A stretch of DNA of 64,000 nucleotides from Paenibacillus durus ATCC 35681 (GTDB taxonomy: Bacteria; Bacillota; Bacilli; Paenibacillales; Paenibacillaceae): positions 2,108,001 to 2,172,000 of the forward strand of contig NZ_CP011114.1 of assembly GCF_000993825.1 (NCBI RefSeq), given 5' to 3'. How positions within the stretch are numbered: the stretch's first letter is position 1; the number at the start of each line of letters is the position of its first letter. The position numbers and the translations under genes were made by a program. The notes under the pieces are model-generated. The model did no database searches. It was not told the DNA's origin and saw nothing but the letters and a program-made list of their open reading frames with translations. Below are positions 24,438-33,228 of the stretch, one piece after another.

Positions 24438-24479
24438 GTTAAGTTCCTCTCCTTGCTTAATGTCTTGATTACATTTCTT

Positions 24480-24545
24480 ATTATAGAAGTCGTGGTTCAT
24501 TTTAGTAAGTAGGCACTTTATTCACAGATACTTACCAAATAGTTG
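24480..24545 (-). promoter_or_regulatory. Alcohol dehydrogenase promoter with inverted repeat
   Basis: Minus-strand TATAAT (24480-24485), 17-bp spacer, weak -35 TTACTA (24503-24508). GTAAGTA (24505-24511) and TACTTAC (24539-24545) form an inverted repeat with a 27-bp gap, which may bind an HxlR- or MarR-like regulator. Confidence 0.45.
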
Positions 24546-24661
24546 CATGGTATCCTTGAGTAAACTAATAACTGTCGCACGAATGGTTCATTATGGGAGT
24601 CGTGCAGATTTGGATTCTCACAGCCAACTGTAAGGTTCTTTAATTTGATTCCTTAAAATAA

Positions 24662-24684
24662 AAAGCCGCCATTTAGGCGACTTT
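24662..24684 (-). terminator. Terminator of the UvrA-like gene
   Basis: AAAGTCGCC-TAAAT-GGCGGCTTT followed by TTATTTT on the minus strand. Confidence 0.7.
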
Positions 24685-24756
24685 CTAAGCGATTTGTTCC
24701 TGTCCTCCGACACATTTGGTGTCACACACTATATACGATATGTTTTCCTTGTTGCA

Positions 24757-27012
24757 TTACCTCAAGTATCTTCCCGTGATCGACTGCTCCGCATGGATGA
24801 TTTGCGCCGGTGTGCCCTCGAACACCACATGGCCGCCTTTGCTGCCTCCGTCCGGTCCCATATCGATGATCCAATCCGCTTGGCTGATCACATCGAGGTT
24901 GTGCTCGATGACGATCACCGTATTGCCGGCATCCACGAGGCGGTTCATAATCCGCAGAAGGTGCCCGATATCTGACATATGCAGGCCGGTCGTCGGCTCG
25001 TCCATCACGTAGATGCTGCCCTTTTTATGCAGCTCGCTCGCCAGCTTGATGCGTTGGCATTCCCCGCCCGAGAGCGTGCTGAGCGGCTGACCAAGTGTAA
25101 TATAGTTCAGCCCCACATCACTCATCGCCTGGAGCTTGCGCACAACCTCTTTTAGCTGAAAAAAATCCAATGCCTGCTCCACAGTCATCTCCAGCACTTC
25201 TGCAATTGACTTGCCGTTCAGCTTGTACGCGAGTACCTCTTCCTTGAACCGTCTACCTCCGCATACTTCGCATGGCAGCTTCACGCTGTCGAGGAATGCA
25301 AGGTCCGTATACACAACACCCAGCCCTTGGCAGTTCTCGCAAGCCCCCTTGGAGTTGAAGCTGAACAAGCCTTGGCTCACCTTGTTCGCGGAAGCGAACG
25401 CCTTGCGCACATCATCCATAATGCCCGTGTAGGTCGCGGGATTCGAGCGTGTTGACACGCCTACCGCCGATTGGTCGATGACGATCGCATCCGGATGCTG
25501 GCTGAGGAATACTTCGTTAATCAGCGTACTCTTGCCCGAGCCGGCGACACCCGCAACTACTGTCAGCACTCCGGTTGGAATATCTACACTCACGTTTCGC
25601 AGGTTGTGAAGTAGGGCATCCTTGATGGACAGCTTGCCGGTTGGCTGCCTGCAATCGTGCTTCAGCTGGAGCGGCCGCTTCATATGGGTGCCTGTAAGCG
25701 TACCTGTCTCCAACAGGCCTTGGAAGCTTCCTTCATACACGATGGTACCGCCGCGGCTGCCGGCGTGAGGCCCGACGTCGACGATATGATCCGCTAACTT
25801 GATCACATCGGGATCATGCTCGACGACAATTACGGTATTGCCCTTGTCGCGCAGCTTCTGAAGCAATCCATTTAACCGGTGTACATCACGGGGGTGCAAG
25901 CCAATGCTGGGCTCATCGAAGATGTAAGTGACATCCACCAGACTGCCGCTCAGGTGCTTCACCATCTTGACGCGCTGCGACTCGCCGCCGGACAATGTAT
26001 CCGTCTCACGGTCCAGCGTCAAGTAGTCAAGTCCGATATCCACCAGATGCTGCAGCCGCTCTGTCAGCGACTTGACGACCGGCGCGGCGATCGCGTCGTC
26101 AATCTCCCGAATGACGCGGATGAGTTGTCCGACCTCCATGGAGGACATCTCCGCAATGTTGAGTCCATTGATCCTGCAACTGAGCGTAGCCTGACTGAGT
26201 CTCGCGCCTCGGCAGCTGGAGCAGGGACCCTCGGAGATGTACGGCGCAACAGCTCGTTGTGTGCGCTCGGACTTCGTCTTCACATCCTGCTTGATGTACT
26301 TGTTGGTGAACTTTTCGATGACGCCCTCCACAGTAATATTCACTGCCTTCCCAGCGAAATCCATCTCCACTTTCCTCGCCTTGGCGTACAGCAGCTGCTC
26401 CAGTTCTTCATTCGAATAATCGCTCAGCTTCTTGCCTGGATCGAAGGACCCCGACTGCACGATCATGTTCCAATCCCAGCTATCAACCTTATAGTCCGGC
26501 AGCATGATTGCCCCTTCATTCAACGACTTTGACATGTCCAGCGCCTTGCTCATGTCGACACCCAGCCTGCGGCCGATCCCGTTGCACTCGGGACACATGC
26601 CTTGCGGATCGTTAAACGAGAACATGTGCGCTTGTCCAACATAGGGCTGACCTACTCGGGAGAAAAGAAGACGGAGAATGGGAGAGATATCGGTAATCGT
26701 GCCCATCGTGGAATGGGAACCGCCGCCCAGCCGCTTCTGATCCACAATAACAGCCATGCTTAGGTTCTCGATCGCGTCCGTATCCGGCTGAGGAACGCGA
26801 GGCAGAAAATTTCGCACGAACATGCTGAAGTTCTCATTCAGCAATCGCGTGGATTCTGCGGCGATCGTATCGAAGACGATCGATGACTTGCCGGAGCCGG
26901 ATACCCCGGTGAAGATCGTGATCTTCCGCTTGGGAATGCGCAAGGATACGTTCTTGAGATTGTTTTCCCTCGCACCCGAGATTACGATATACTCCTGATT
27001 CGATTCGCTCAT
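24757..27012 (-). CDS. Short UvrA-like ABC ATPase (UvrA2/DrrC type)
   Basis: ATG 27012 gives 751 residues, about 190 fewer than housekeeping UvrA. Two ABC units are seen: Walker A GVSGSGKSS near 33 and GVAGSGKST in the second half; signatures LSGGESQR and LSGGECQR; Walker B YIFDEPSIGLHPRD and YVMDEPTTGLHMSD; zinc-type CPECNGIG and CENCQGLG/CEVCGG. The UvrB-binding and insertion domains seem reduced, as in UvrA2 paralogues and DrrC. Such proteins give tolerance to DNA-binding drugs or damage; direct excision repair is not assured. It is a single gene with its own terminator. Confidence 0.9.
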   Translation of the reverse strand: MSESNQEYIVISGARENNLKNVSLRIPKRKITIFTGVSGSGKSSIVFDTIAAESTRLLNENFSMFVRNFLPRVPQPDTDAIENLSMAVIVDQKRLGGGSHSTMGTITDISPILRLLFSRVGQPYVGQAHMFSFNDPQGMCPECNGIGRRLGVDMSKALDMSKSLNEGAIMLPDYKVDSWDWNMIVQSGSFDPGKKLSDYSNEELEQLLYAKARKVEMDFAGKAVNITVEGVIEKFTNKYIKQDVKTKSERTQRAVAPYISEGPCSSCRGARLSQATLSCRINGLNIAEMSSMEVGQLIRVIREIDDAIAAPVVKSLTERLQHLVDIGLDYLTLDRETDTLSGGESQRVKMVKHLSGSLVDVTYIFDEPSIGLHPRDVHRLNGLLQKLRDKGNTVIVVEHDPDVIKLADHIVDVGPHAGSRGGTIVYEGSFQGLLETGTLTGTHMKRPLQLKHDCRQPTGKLSIKDALLHNLRNVSVDIPTGVLTVVAGVAGSGKSTLINEVFLSQHPDAIVIDQSAVGVSTRSNPATYTGIMDDVRKAFASANKVSQGLFSFNSKGACENCQGLGVVYTDLAFLDSVKLPCEVCGGRRFKEEVLAYKLNGKSIAEVLEMTVEQALDFFQLKEVVRKLQAMSDVGLNYITLGQPLSTLSGGECQRIKLASELHKKGSIYVMDEPTTGLHMSDIGHLLRIMNRLVDAGNTVIVIEHNLDVISQADWIIDMGPDGGSKGGHVVFEGTPAQIIHAEQSITGRYLR

Positions 27013-27141
27013 GCTGACCACCCTTCCGGGTAATGTTAATTTCTACTTCTATTCGCATTGTACCATTCAATTAGAGATGGCTACCCCCTCATCCGATCAA
27101 AATCCCGGTAAACCCCGCCCATTTGCGCTGCATGTACTGAA

Positions 27142-28008
27142 TCACCCGTTTTTTCTCATTAAATCGTTTACTGCATTCTTAACTTTCATGATGATCAAAT
27201 TCATCGTTTGGTCTCCTGATTCATTAAGCAGAAGATGGCAGTTCTCCTCAAACACCATCAGTTCCTTATATGGAGCTTGAATCAGTTGAAATACTTTTCG
27301 AGTATAATCAAACGGGAAAAGCGGATCTCCTTTGGAAGCCATGACATAGACTGGACATTTAATACTTCCGTCCTGAATTTGCTTTAAATCTGCACTGAAC
27401 AGACTTGTTAAAAAATATAGAGGATAGCTCATAAACCCGATTGGATCTAACCTTAACTGATCAAGAATCTGGTCGTTACTTGTAACCCTCTCTAGATCCA
27501 AGTAGAAACCAACCGGTATTTTCAGTCTCGGAAACAGCTTGCACCCCAGCTTCATGCCCCCGATAAATGGCTTATAGAAGTACTTCATTACTCGCGGAAA
27601 TCTTGTAACGTCCACCGAATCCGGCAAGCTGGGTATCAGTATATTATGTGGAAATGCTGCCCTAATCCGATGATCCAACCCGGCTAGAGCAATTGTCAAT
27701 ATCCCCCCCTGGCTTGAACCCATCAGATAAATCTGTTCATTGAAACGTTGAGTCGCATATGTGATGGCATCTCTTCCATTTTGGATCATTTCATCAAAGG
27801 TGAACAATTCTTTAACCCTCGGACTTTTGCCGTGACAGACGGGATGAACGCCGATAACGTTAAATCCATGTAACGATAATAATCCCAAAAATTTCTCGTA
27901 AAACAAAGGATGTGTCGCGGTTCCAGGAATAAATATGATACATGGATCCAGTTCATTGCTTTTCCATATGGAGAGCACAATCGGAACGGAATTTGATTGA
28001 ATGGTCAC
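27142..28008 (-). CDS. Alpha/beta hydrolase
   Basis: The 288-residue cytoplasmic protein has an alpha/beta hydrolase core: IIFIPGTATHPLFYEKFLGL (oxyanion region), HGKSPR, nucleophile elbow YLMGSSQGG (Ser), late acid in ASKGDPLFPFDY, and His in FEENCHLLLNE. The start appears to be GTG 28008 with a weak GAAGAA site; an ATG just upstream is out of frame. The substrate is unknown; esterase or lipase-like activity is likely. It has no clear operon partner. Confidence 0.8.
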   Translation of the reverse strand: MTIQSNSVPIVLSIWKSNELDPCIIFIPGTATHPLFYEKFLGLLSLHGFNVIGVHPVCHGKSPRVKELFTFDEMIQNGRDAITYATQRFNEQIYLMGSSQGGILTIALAGLDHRIRAAFPHNILIPSLPDSVDVTRFPRVMKYFYKPFIGGMKLGCKLFPRLKIPVGFYLDLERVTSNDQILDQLRLDPIGFMSYPLYFLTSLFSADLKQIQDGSIKCPVYVMASKGDPLFPFDYTRKVFQLIQAPYKELMVFEENCHLLLNESGDQTMNLIIMKVKNAVNDLMRKNG

Positions 28009-28172
28009 TTCTTCATAATGCAGATTCGTAATTATCTCAAGTCCCTCCCTTTATAGTTACTATCGATAAATCATGAATATTTAAAGTTATTGTATCACCG
28101 TTATGTGGGAGAATTTGTTTCAAAAAACATAATGTTGGAACATTTGTGCAATTTTTTATGACAAAATATTAC

Positions 28173-28285
28173 CTACATAAAAACAAAAAAAGCCGTCAGC
28201 AATATGGTCTCGCCGTTAATATAATTGGCAATATCCTTAGATTCCGCTATTCTTCCGGCCGGAATTAATTCTTCCGAAGATCTCC
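28173..28285 (-). pseudogene. SDR oxidoreductase, C-terminal scrap with in-frame deletion
   Basis: The minus strand encodes EELIPAGRIAESKDIANYIN and GETILLTA. In SDRs, GRIAE.KDIANYV is followed by FLASDEASYINGET. Here the two parts are joined at the shared YI residues, removing about ten codons. No start is present. The rest of 28009-28470 shows no gene. Confidence 0.6.
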
Positions 28286-28470
28286 GTACCTCAGGTATAG
28301 GTAAAACCAGGAACAGCAGAATTCGCGGAATAATGTATGTACTTGGGATGATTTATTGGAAAAACACACAAGTGTCCCTCCACAAAGGAGGTTGAAATTT
28401 GCAAGTATTATTTTGATTGGCATGATGATGTTTAACGTCGAAAAATAATAAAAACACATTCCCCTTTAAC

Positions 28471-28599
28471 CTGAGCGGGCAAAGATTGTACCGGAAGTTC
28501 GGGTATCGTGAGGTCGGGGTATTCGAGCATCAAGGAATCATGGACGGCAAGCCGATCGACGTTATGATCATGGAGAAATTATTTCATTATAAAAGATGA
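28471..28599 (+). pseudogene. GNAT acetyltransferase, C-terminal fragment
   Basis: LSGQRLYRKFGYREVGVFEH and GIMDGKPIDVMIMEKLF, then a stop. This is the last ~40 residues of a phosphinothricin-type GNAT acetyltransferase. The 5' part is absent. Confidence 0.7.
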
Positions 28600-28639
28600 A
28601 CTTATGATTTTTTCATCAGATATTAGTCGTAACTACGAG

Positions 28640-28750
28640 GAATGTTTGGACTTCCGGCCGCTGTTGTCTCCAGATTTCTTGATTATACCGCTCTTCGCGG
28701 ATGAAATCCGGAGACAAAGGCGATCGCTATCGCTCCTACAGTTCCAAACT
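28640..28750 (-). repeat. Dispersed intergenic hairpin repeat, copy 2
   Basis: Reverse orientation of 13151-13245. Shares CGCCTTTGTCTCCGGATTT and AAATCTGGAGACAACAGCG (read on the minus strand), with a CCGC.. GCGG middle. Confidence 0.65.
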
Positions 28751-28810
28751 TCCCCTTCATTACTCCTTACACTGATATCATTTTTTTCAAGTTCATCTTA
28801 TATAATATAA

Positions 28811-28858
28811 AAGAACTTGGATGACTTATTATTCTCACAGTCACCAAGTTCTTTTTTT
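28811..28858. terminator. Bidirectional terminator
   Basis: AAGAACTTGG...CCAAGTTCTT with a T-run on the plus side and TTTTATA on the minus side, after the phosphatase gene. Confidence 0.75.
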
Positions 28859-28870
28859 AAAATGAAGCTA

Positions 28871-29305
28871 TTATTTACCGTATATCGCTCTTAAGGACTC
28901 CCATTGTAGCGGCTTCACGGCAATGCTCGGACGGATCGCTTTGGCTTGCTGTTCCGCCTCTTCAAGCGTTTGGGCTAGTCCCAGTTCCCGCAGCGTTCCG
29001 ACAGCCACCGTTCCGGTGCGTCCTCTCCCTCCGCCGCAGTGAAAGGCTACTTTTTTTCCTTCCCTATAGGTATTTACGACTTCCTGAATGGCCGACCGGA
29101 AAAGATCGGCTTCAGGCTCCTCCGCATGATCTCCTAAAGGAATCTTCACCCACTGTACATGTTCCGCCGTACTCGCGCACTTTTCCGCTTCTTCGCGAAG
29201 ATCGACGACAACCTCTACTCCTTCATCGGTTACCATTTGTTCGACGTCCTGAGCACCGCCAAAAAAGATCCGGTCCGGCACTAATGCCTGATATGGTTTC
29301 ATCAT
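28871..29305 (-). CDS. Dual-specificity/tyrosine phosphatase family protein
   Basis: ATG 29305 with GGGAG six bases upstream gives 144 residues. The active-site loop is HCGGGRGRTG, matching the HCX5R consensus with Cys nucleophile and Arg phosphate binder. A WPD-like acid region may be the LGDHAEEPEADLF segment. The protein is small and cytoplasmic, similar to bacterial DSP-like phosphatases. Its target could be a phosphotyrosine protein or a small phosphate ester; the sequence does not tell. Neighbouring sugar acetyltransferase and ROK genes are separated by gaps. Confidence 0.85.
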   Translation of the reverse strand: MMKPYQALVPDRIFFGGAQDVEQMVTDEGVEVVVDLREEAEKCASTAEHVQWVKIPLGDHAEEPEADLFRSAIQEVVNTYREGKKVAFHCGGGRGRTGTVAVGTLRELGLAQTLEEAEQQAKAIRPSIAVKPLQWESLRAIYGK

Positions 29306-29443
29306 TGGACTCTCCCTTTTAACTTTGATCAATCCCCTGTTACAAATTCCTTTAATCTAGAGTCAGTATTAAGGGAGTGAAAATCCATTTTCTCCTTGCG
29401 AAAATCATTTTATAATAATGTACTTATATAAGCAATGAGTTAC

Positions 29444-30013
29444 CTAGCCATTATCAATTTGCTTGATGACCTTAGCCGGGTTACCGCCTACGACAACGTT
29501 ATCAGGGACATCCTTCGTAACAACCGCTCCTGAAGCGATAACCGCGTTATTGCCTATCTTTACGCCGGGGTTGATAACCGCCCGTCCGCCAATCCATACG
29601 TTGTGGCCGATCGTGACCGGTTTGCCGAATTCCGCTCCGGAGATTCTATCCTGAGCCTCCAAGGGATGAGTCGCGGTATAGATATGAACGCCGGGAGCCA
29701 GGAAGCAGTTGTCGCCTATGCGAATTTCACACACGTCGAGAAACACGCAATCGTAGTTCGCATAGAAGTTCTCGCCGACATGGATGTTATAGCCATAATC
29801 GCAGCGGAACGACGGCTCGATGTAATAATGATTTCCCGTTGAGCCGAACAACTCCCTTAGGAGCTCTGTTCTATGTTCATCATCCGTTTCAAGTGACTGA
29901 TTGTACAGTCGTGTCAACCGGCGTGCGTTCAAACGATCCTTCACCAGCTCCGGATCAGCCGCCTGGTAAAGCTCACCGTTTAACATCTTTTCTTTTTCGC
30001 TTTTTGTTTGCAT
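29444..30013 (-). CDS. maa: Maltose O-acetyltransferase family protein
   Basis: The 189-residue protein has the N-terminal Maa helical cap ([20 protein letters not shown]), then a left-handed beta-helix with hexapeptide repeats ([20 protein letters not shown] with catalytic His, [38 protein letters not shown]). It transfers acetyl from acetyl-CoA to glucose, maltose or a similar sugar. ATG 30013 has GAAAGGAA. It is 39 bp after the stop of the ROK regulator gene on the same strand and may be co-transcribed. Confidence 0.9.
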   Translation of the reverse strand: MQTKSEKEKMLNGELYQAADPELVKDRLNARRLTRLYNQSLETDDEHRTELLRELFGSTGNHYYIEPSFRCDYGYNIHVGENFYANYDCVFLDVCEIRIGDNCFLAPGVHIYTATHPLEAQDRISGAEFGKPVTIGHNVWIGGRAVINPGVKIGNNAVIASGAVVTKDVPDNVVVGGNPAKVIKQIDNG

Positions 30014-30052
30014 AAGGATGTTCCTTTCGGAGAAAAGTTTTTTCTTAATTAT

Positions 30053-31081
30053 TTATCTTTTTTCAATAAGTTGCAGCCGGTAGGTTAAGCTTTCCAAGGT
30101 CGCTGTTACCATACCCTTCATGTATTCCCGGTGCGTATCGTTTTGAATGATAAGCTGAGGCATGTGCTCTTCCGGAATGTCCTTCATGCAGCCCAAATAA
30201 AGTTCGTTAAGTTGAGTCTCACGGGGAAGCTCACCTGTAATCGCAATAGTTACCGGGTTAATAATGGCAATGATTGAGGTTAGTGTATTCACAGCCAACC
30301 GGACAAAGCCATCATCGGTTTGCAGTTGCCGCAGCTGCTCCTCGCGTGTAATTCCAAAGGGTAGAAAAGAAACCTCGCCGCCGAATTTCGTATTCCCGGA
30401 TAATATCCGCCCATCTACGATAAAACCCGCACCGGGAAAATGGTCTTTAGGAAAGTTAACGACGGCAAGTGTTTTTTCTTCTTCGAAATTTTGCAAATGG
30501 TAAAAACCGTAGACCGTCATGTTCATATCGTTTTCAATGGTGACTGACACTTCGTATTTTTCTTCAAAATAAGGTCCTAACGATTTGCCTGCAAGGTCCG
30601 GAACATCGCAAACGCCGACTACTCCCTGATGGACAACGCCGGGTATTCCGATGCCAATTGCCTGTACATTACCGTTCTCGCTTACAAGTTGTTCGATCAG
30701 CCGATCAATCGCATCAATGTCTATATGTTCCAGTGCTAGAGTTGTCTCTTTGACGGTTTCGCCGACTAGATTCACGATACTGTAACGGATAGAGTGAATG
30801 CCTCCTTCCGTCTTTACAAGCAAACAAACGGCGCAGCCAAAGTCGGCGTTATACTTATACTGTTTGGCGGGCCTGCCGCCGTTTGGTCCATCCGGCTCCA
30901 TCTCGATAACTTCGCCGGCAGCGACAAGTTCGTTTAATATGGTACCGCATGTGGCTACGCTAAGCTTGGTTAGGCTTGCAATCGACGCTTTGGTTCCGAT
31001 ACCCTGCGCTTTTAACGCGTTTTTTACTAGCTCTACGTTCATTTTTTTGACTTGAATCGTATTATGCGTAACAGGCTGCAT
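30053..31081 (-). CDS. ROK family transcriptional regulator
   Basis: The 342-residue protein has an N-terminal winged helix (LKAQGIGTKASIASLTKLSV, TCGTILNELVAAGEVIE) followed by a ROK sugar-kinase-like domain with GIGIPGVVHQGVVGV and DMNMTVYG. The usual ROK zinc motif (CxCGxxGCxE) is not found; at that point it has KFGGEVSFLPFG, so it is a zinc-less type. It probably senses a sugar and represses nearby sugar genes. The maa gene downstream is a candidate target. ATG 31081 has AAAAGGA. Confidence 0.85.
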   Translation of the reverse strand: MQPVTHNTIQVKKMNVELVKNALKAQGIGTKASIASLTKLSVATCGTILNELVAAGEVIEMEPDGPNGGRPAKQYKYNADFGCAVCLLVKTEGGIHSIRYSIVNLVGETVKETTLALEHIDIDAIDRLIEQLVSENGNVQAIGIGIPGVVHQGVVGVCDVPDLAGKSLGPYFEEKYEVSVTIENDMNMTVYGFYHLQNFEEEKTLAVVNFPKDHFPGAGFIVDGRILSGNTKFGGEVSFLPFGITREEQLRQLQTDDGFVRLAVNTLTSIIAIINPVTIAITGELPRETQLNELYLGCMKDIPEEHMPQLIIQNDTHREYMKGMVTATLESLTYRLQLIEKR

Positions 31082-31170
31082 GTTCTCAGTCCTTTTTTTA
31101 ATACTTTTAATAACTGATTTAATAATAGAAGTGTATCGTCCCTTGATTCTTAAGTCAATAATACGTTATA

Positions 31171-31206
31171 AAAAAATAAAGCAGTCGGTCTCAAACCAGC
31201 TGCTTT
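31171..31206 (-). terminator. Terminator of the glutamate racemase gene
   Basis: AAAGCAG..GGT..ACC..CTGCTTT hairpin with T-run on the minus strand. Confidence 0.7.
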
Positions 31207-31216
31207 CTTTTGATAA

Positions 31217-31987
31217 TCATCCTTCCCCAAGTAAATTCAGCAAACGCCGATATTTGCTCAACTTGGGCCCGTCCAGAATATGACGACCGGATTCAAAGAA
31301 CATAATTGTGCCATTCCCTTCTTCGAGACGGTCACCTAGTAATCGCTGCAGTTGTTTTACGGTACCGACGCTTCCGTCAATAAGTTCAGCCTGATTGCCG
31401 AAAACTTTACGAAGCGCGGCCCGGAAATATGGAAAATGCGTGCAACCCAACACGACGGTTCCATACTGCTTTACATCAATGTTTTCCAATTGCTCGCGCA
31501 AGTACGGCAGCACCACTTCGTCTGTGAACTCAAGCGTTTCCGCCAGCTCCACAAGTCCAGGAAGTGCCAAGCTTTCGACCATATTGCCACTGTCATGACT
31601 TCTCACCAGGTTCCTATATTTTTCCTCCTGAAGTGTAAGGCGAGTGGCTAGAACCAAAACCTTCTTTTGCAGCTTCTTACTCTCCAGAATGGCGGGTTTC
31701 ACGGCAGGTTCAATACCCAATATAGGAAAATTATACTTATGGCGCAGCTCCTCGATCACAATACTGGTTGCAGTATTGCATGCAATAACTATCGCCTTCA
31801 CGCCTTGTTGAGCAATAAATTCAACGGCTTCGGTTACATATTGTTTGACCTTATCCTTCGGCTTCTCGCCGTATGGAACATGATCCGTATCCGCATAGAA
31901 AAGGTAATCCTCTTTCGGCAGCAGCTCAAGAGCTTGATAAAGGACAGTAAGTCCACCTACCCCCGAATCGAAAAATCCAATTTTCAC
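31217..31987 (-). CDS. murI: Glutamate racemase
   Basis: This enzyme converts L-glutamate to D-glutamate for peptidoglycan. Motifs: IGFFDSGVGGLTVL, YADTDHVPYG, first catalytic Cys in IVIACNTATS, second in VVLGCTHFPYF. With the GTG start at 31987 (VKIGFFDS) the protein is 256 residues, near the family size; the upstream start at 32032 has no better site and adds residues foreign to the family. GTG start and GAGGG placement are not ideal. The enzyme is cytoplasmic. It is transcribed alone between two terminators. Bacillales may have a second racemase elsewhere. Confidence 0.93.
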   Translation of the reverse strand: MKIGFFDSGVGGLTVLYQALELLPKEDYLFYADTDHVPYGEKPKDKVKQYVTEAVEFIAQQGVKAIVIACNTATSIVIEELRHKYNFPILGIEPAVKPAILESKKLQKKVLVLATRLTLQEEKYRNLVRSHDSGNMVESLALPGLVELAETLEFTDEVVLPYLREQLENIDVKQYGTVVLGCTHFPYFRAALRKVFGNQAELIDGSVGTVKQLQRLLGDRLEEGNGTIMFFESGRHILDGPKLSKYRRLLNLLGEG

Positions 31988-32083
31988 GATGTAAACACCA
32001 TCCCTCGTTGCCAAACATAATCGAATATACATGTCCCTATGTATTATAGCAAAAGAAGATGTTAGATGCGCAATTGACGAATC

Positions 32084-32122
32084 CAGCCCCTTCCGGCCGC
32101 TGTCTGCGGCTGGAAGGGGCTG
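32084..32122. terminator. GC-rich terminator hairpin
   Basis: CAGCCCCTTCC...GGAAGGGGCTG with inner GGCCGC/GCGGCT, after the quinone reductase gene on the minus strand. Few T follow, so efficiency is uncertain. Confidence 0.65.
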
Positions 32123-32155
32123 GCGCGTTGTTATCTTCGGCGTATGCGGCTCCGG

Positions 32156-32731
32156 TTAACCTCGCGTGCGGGAGATGACGGACCGGCCCTCCACATAGTC
32201 GGCGTAATCCGCGGCATACTTCTCCAGCTGTTCATCGCTCACTTCACGAATTCCGCTCACTACAAAGTGCGGACGGTAGATCATTCCGGTAAGGTTGGCG
32301 GACTGCTGGAACGGCCGCAGCAGCTCGCTGAAAGAGTAATTATGAAAGCCTCCGGCTTGGTACATGCTCTCCGCACCTCCCGAAGAGGTGGCAATGAGCA
32401 GTTCCTTGCCATTCAGCTTATCGCCGCCTCTGCCGTGCGCGAAGCCGAGCTCGAATACTTCATCCATCCATTTCTTCAGCAAGGAAGGCGAGCTGTACCA
32501 GAAAAAGGGGAATTGAAGTACGATACGGTCGTGAGCCAGCAACAGCGCCTGCTCGCGGGCAACGTCGATCTTTTCGTCCGGATAAGTCTCGTACAACTGG
32601 TGAACGGTAACATTGCCTCTTCGTTCAATCTCGGCCGTGAGGCGTTTGTTAATCCGGGACGTCTTTAAATCCGGATGCGCAACGATAACGAGCGTTGCGG
32701 CGCTGCCGGATGGGTTGGAAGGGTTGGACAT
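32156..32731 (-). CDS. NAD(P)H-dependent flavodoxin-fold oxidoreductase (paralogue)
   Basis: ATG 32731 with AAGGAGC gives 191 residues; a frame extension to 32884 crosses the promoter and is rejected. The sequence follows the 1640-2188 protein closely: LVIVAHPDLKTSRINKRLTA, VYETYPDEKIDVA-type segment (YETYPDEKIDVAREQ), LQFPFFWYSSPSLLKKWMDE, GKELLIATSSGG and ELLRPFQQSANLTG. It should be an FMN-dependent quinone or electrophile reductase. It lies downstream of an ArsR gene on the same strand, with a TCGATAAATCGA palindrome in its leader, so ArsR control is plausible. Confidence 0.87.
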   Translation of the reverse strand: MSNPSNPSGSAATLVIVAHPDLKTSRINKRLTAEIERRGNVTVHQLYETYPDEKIDVAREQALLLAHDRIVLQFPFFWYSSPSLLKKWMDEVFELGFAHGRGGDKLNGKELLIATSSGGAESMYQAGGFHNYSFSELLRPFQQSANLTGMIYRPHFVVSGIREVSDEQLEKYAADYADYVEGRSVISRTRG

Positions 32732-32799
32732 GTGGAACAGCTCCTTTTTTAGGGTGAATTTAGGCTTGCACTTTCTGTACGGGTTTTCGCAGATCTGGG

Positions 32800-32811
32800 T
32801 CGATAAATCGA
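32800..32811. promoter_or_regulatory. Small palindrome before the quinone reductase gene
   Basis: TCGATAAATCGA, resembling the TCGATAT half of the site at 33231-33250; possible ArsR site. Confidence 0.4.
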
Positions 32812-32908
32812 AAAAAATATCACCGCCTTCATTAATACAATTCGGGAAATGTCGATTTGTTTTGTATATAAAAACTGAATTCAATGGTTTGAATCCAGTC
32901 TTTATGAT

Positions 32909-33220
32909 TTAAAGGTCTTGCTGAATGTAGGAAGCAATTTGTTTAATTGCCTCTTCATCTCTTCTGTAATATGTCCATTTTCCCAGCCGAGTCGCATGGA
33001 CGAGCCCCGCTCGCTGCAGGACGGACAAATATTGAGATGTGGTCGATTGGGTCATATTCAGTTTTGTTGTAATCTGGCTGACGCATACCCCAACCTCGAT
33101 AAGATCAACGCCTCCCTGGGGTCCAAAATGGGCTTTAGGATCTTTTAACCACTCCAAAATCTGAAGACGCGCTTCATTAGACAGTGCCTTAAATACTTCA
33201 ATGGGGTCAATTGGCTTCAT
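32909..33220 (-). CDS. ArsR family transcriptional regulator
   Basis: The 103-residue winged-helix regulator has PIEVFKALSNEARLQILEWL at the start, LNMTQSTTSQYLSVLQRAGL as the recognition helix region and RLGKWTYYRRDEEAI as the wing. A single Cys in VGVCVSQ is not the CxC metal box, so it is likely a thiol- or redox-responsive or unrelated ArsR. ATG 33220 lies 9 bp after the stop of the symporter gene; a palindrome at 33231-33250 in the end of that gene can act as its own operator. The next gene downstream is a quinone reductase. Confidence 0.88.
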   Translation of the reverse strand: MKPIDPIEVFKALSNEARLQILEWLKDPKAHFGPQGGVDLIEVGVCVSQITTKLNMTQSTTSQYLSVLQRAGLVHATRLGKWTYYRRDEEAIKQIASYIQQDL

Positions 33221-33228
33221 GCAAACTA

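Noticed and set aside
25879..26532. 217-codon plus-strand frame
   Set aside because: Antisense of the UvrA-like gene.
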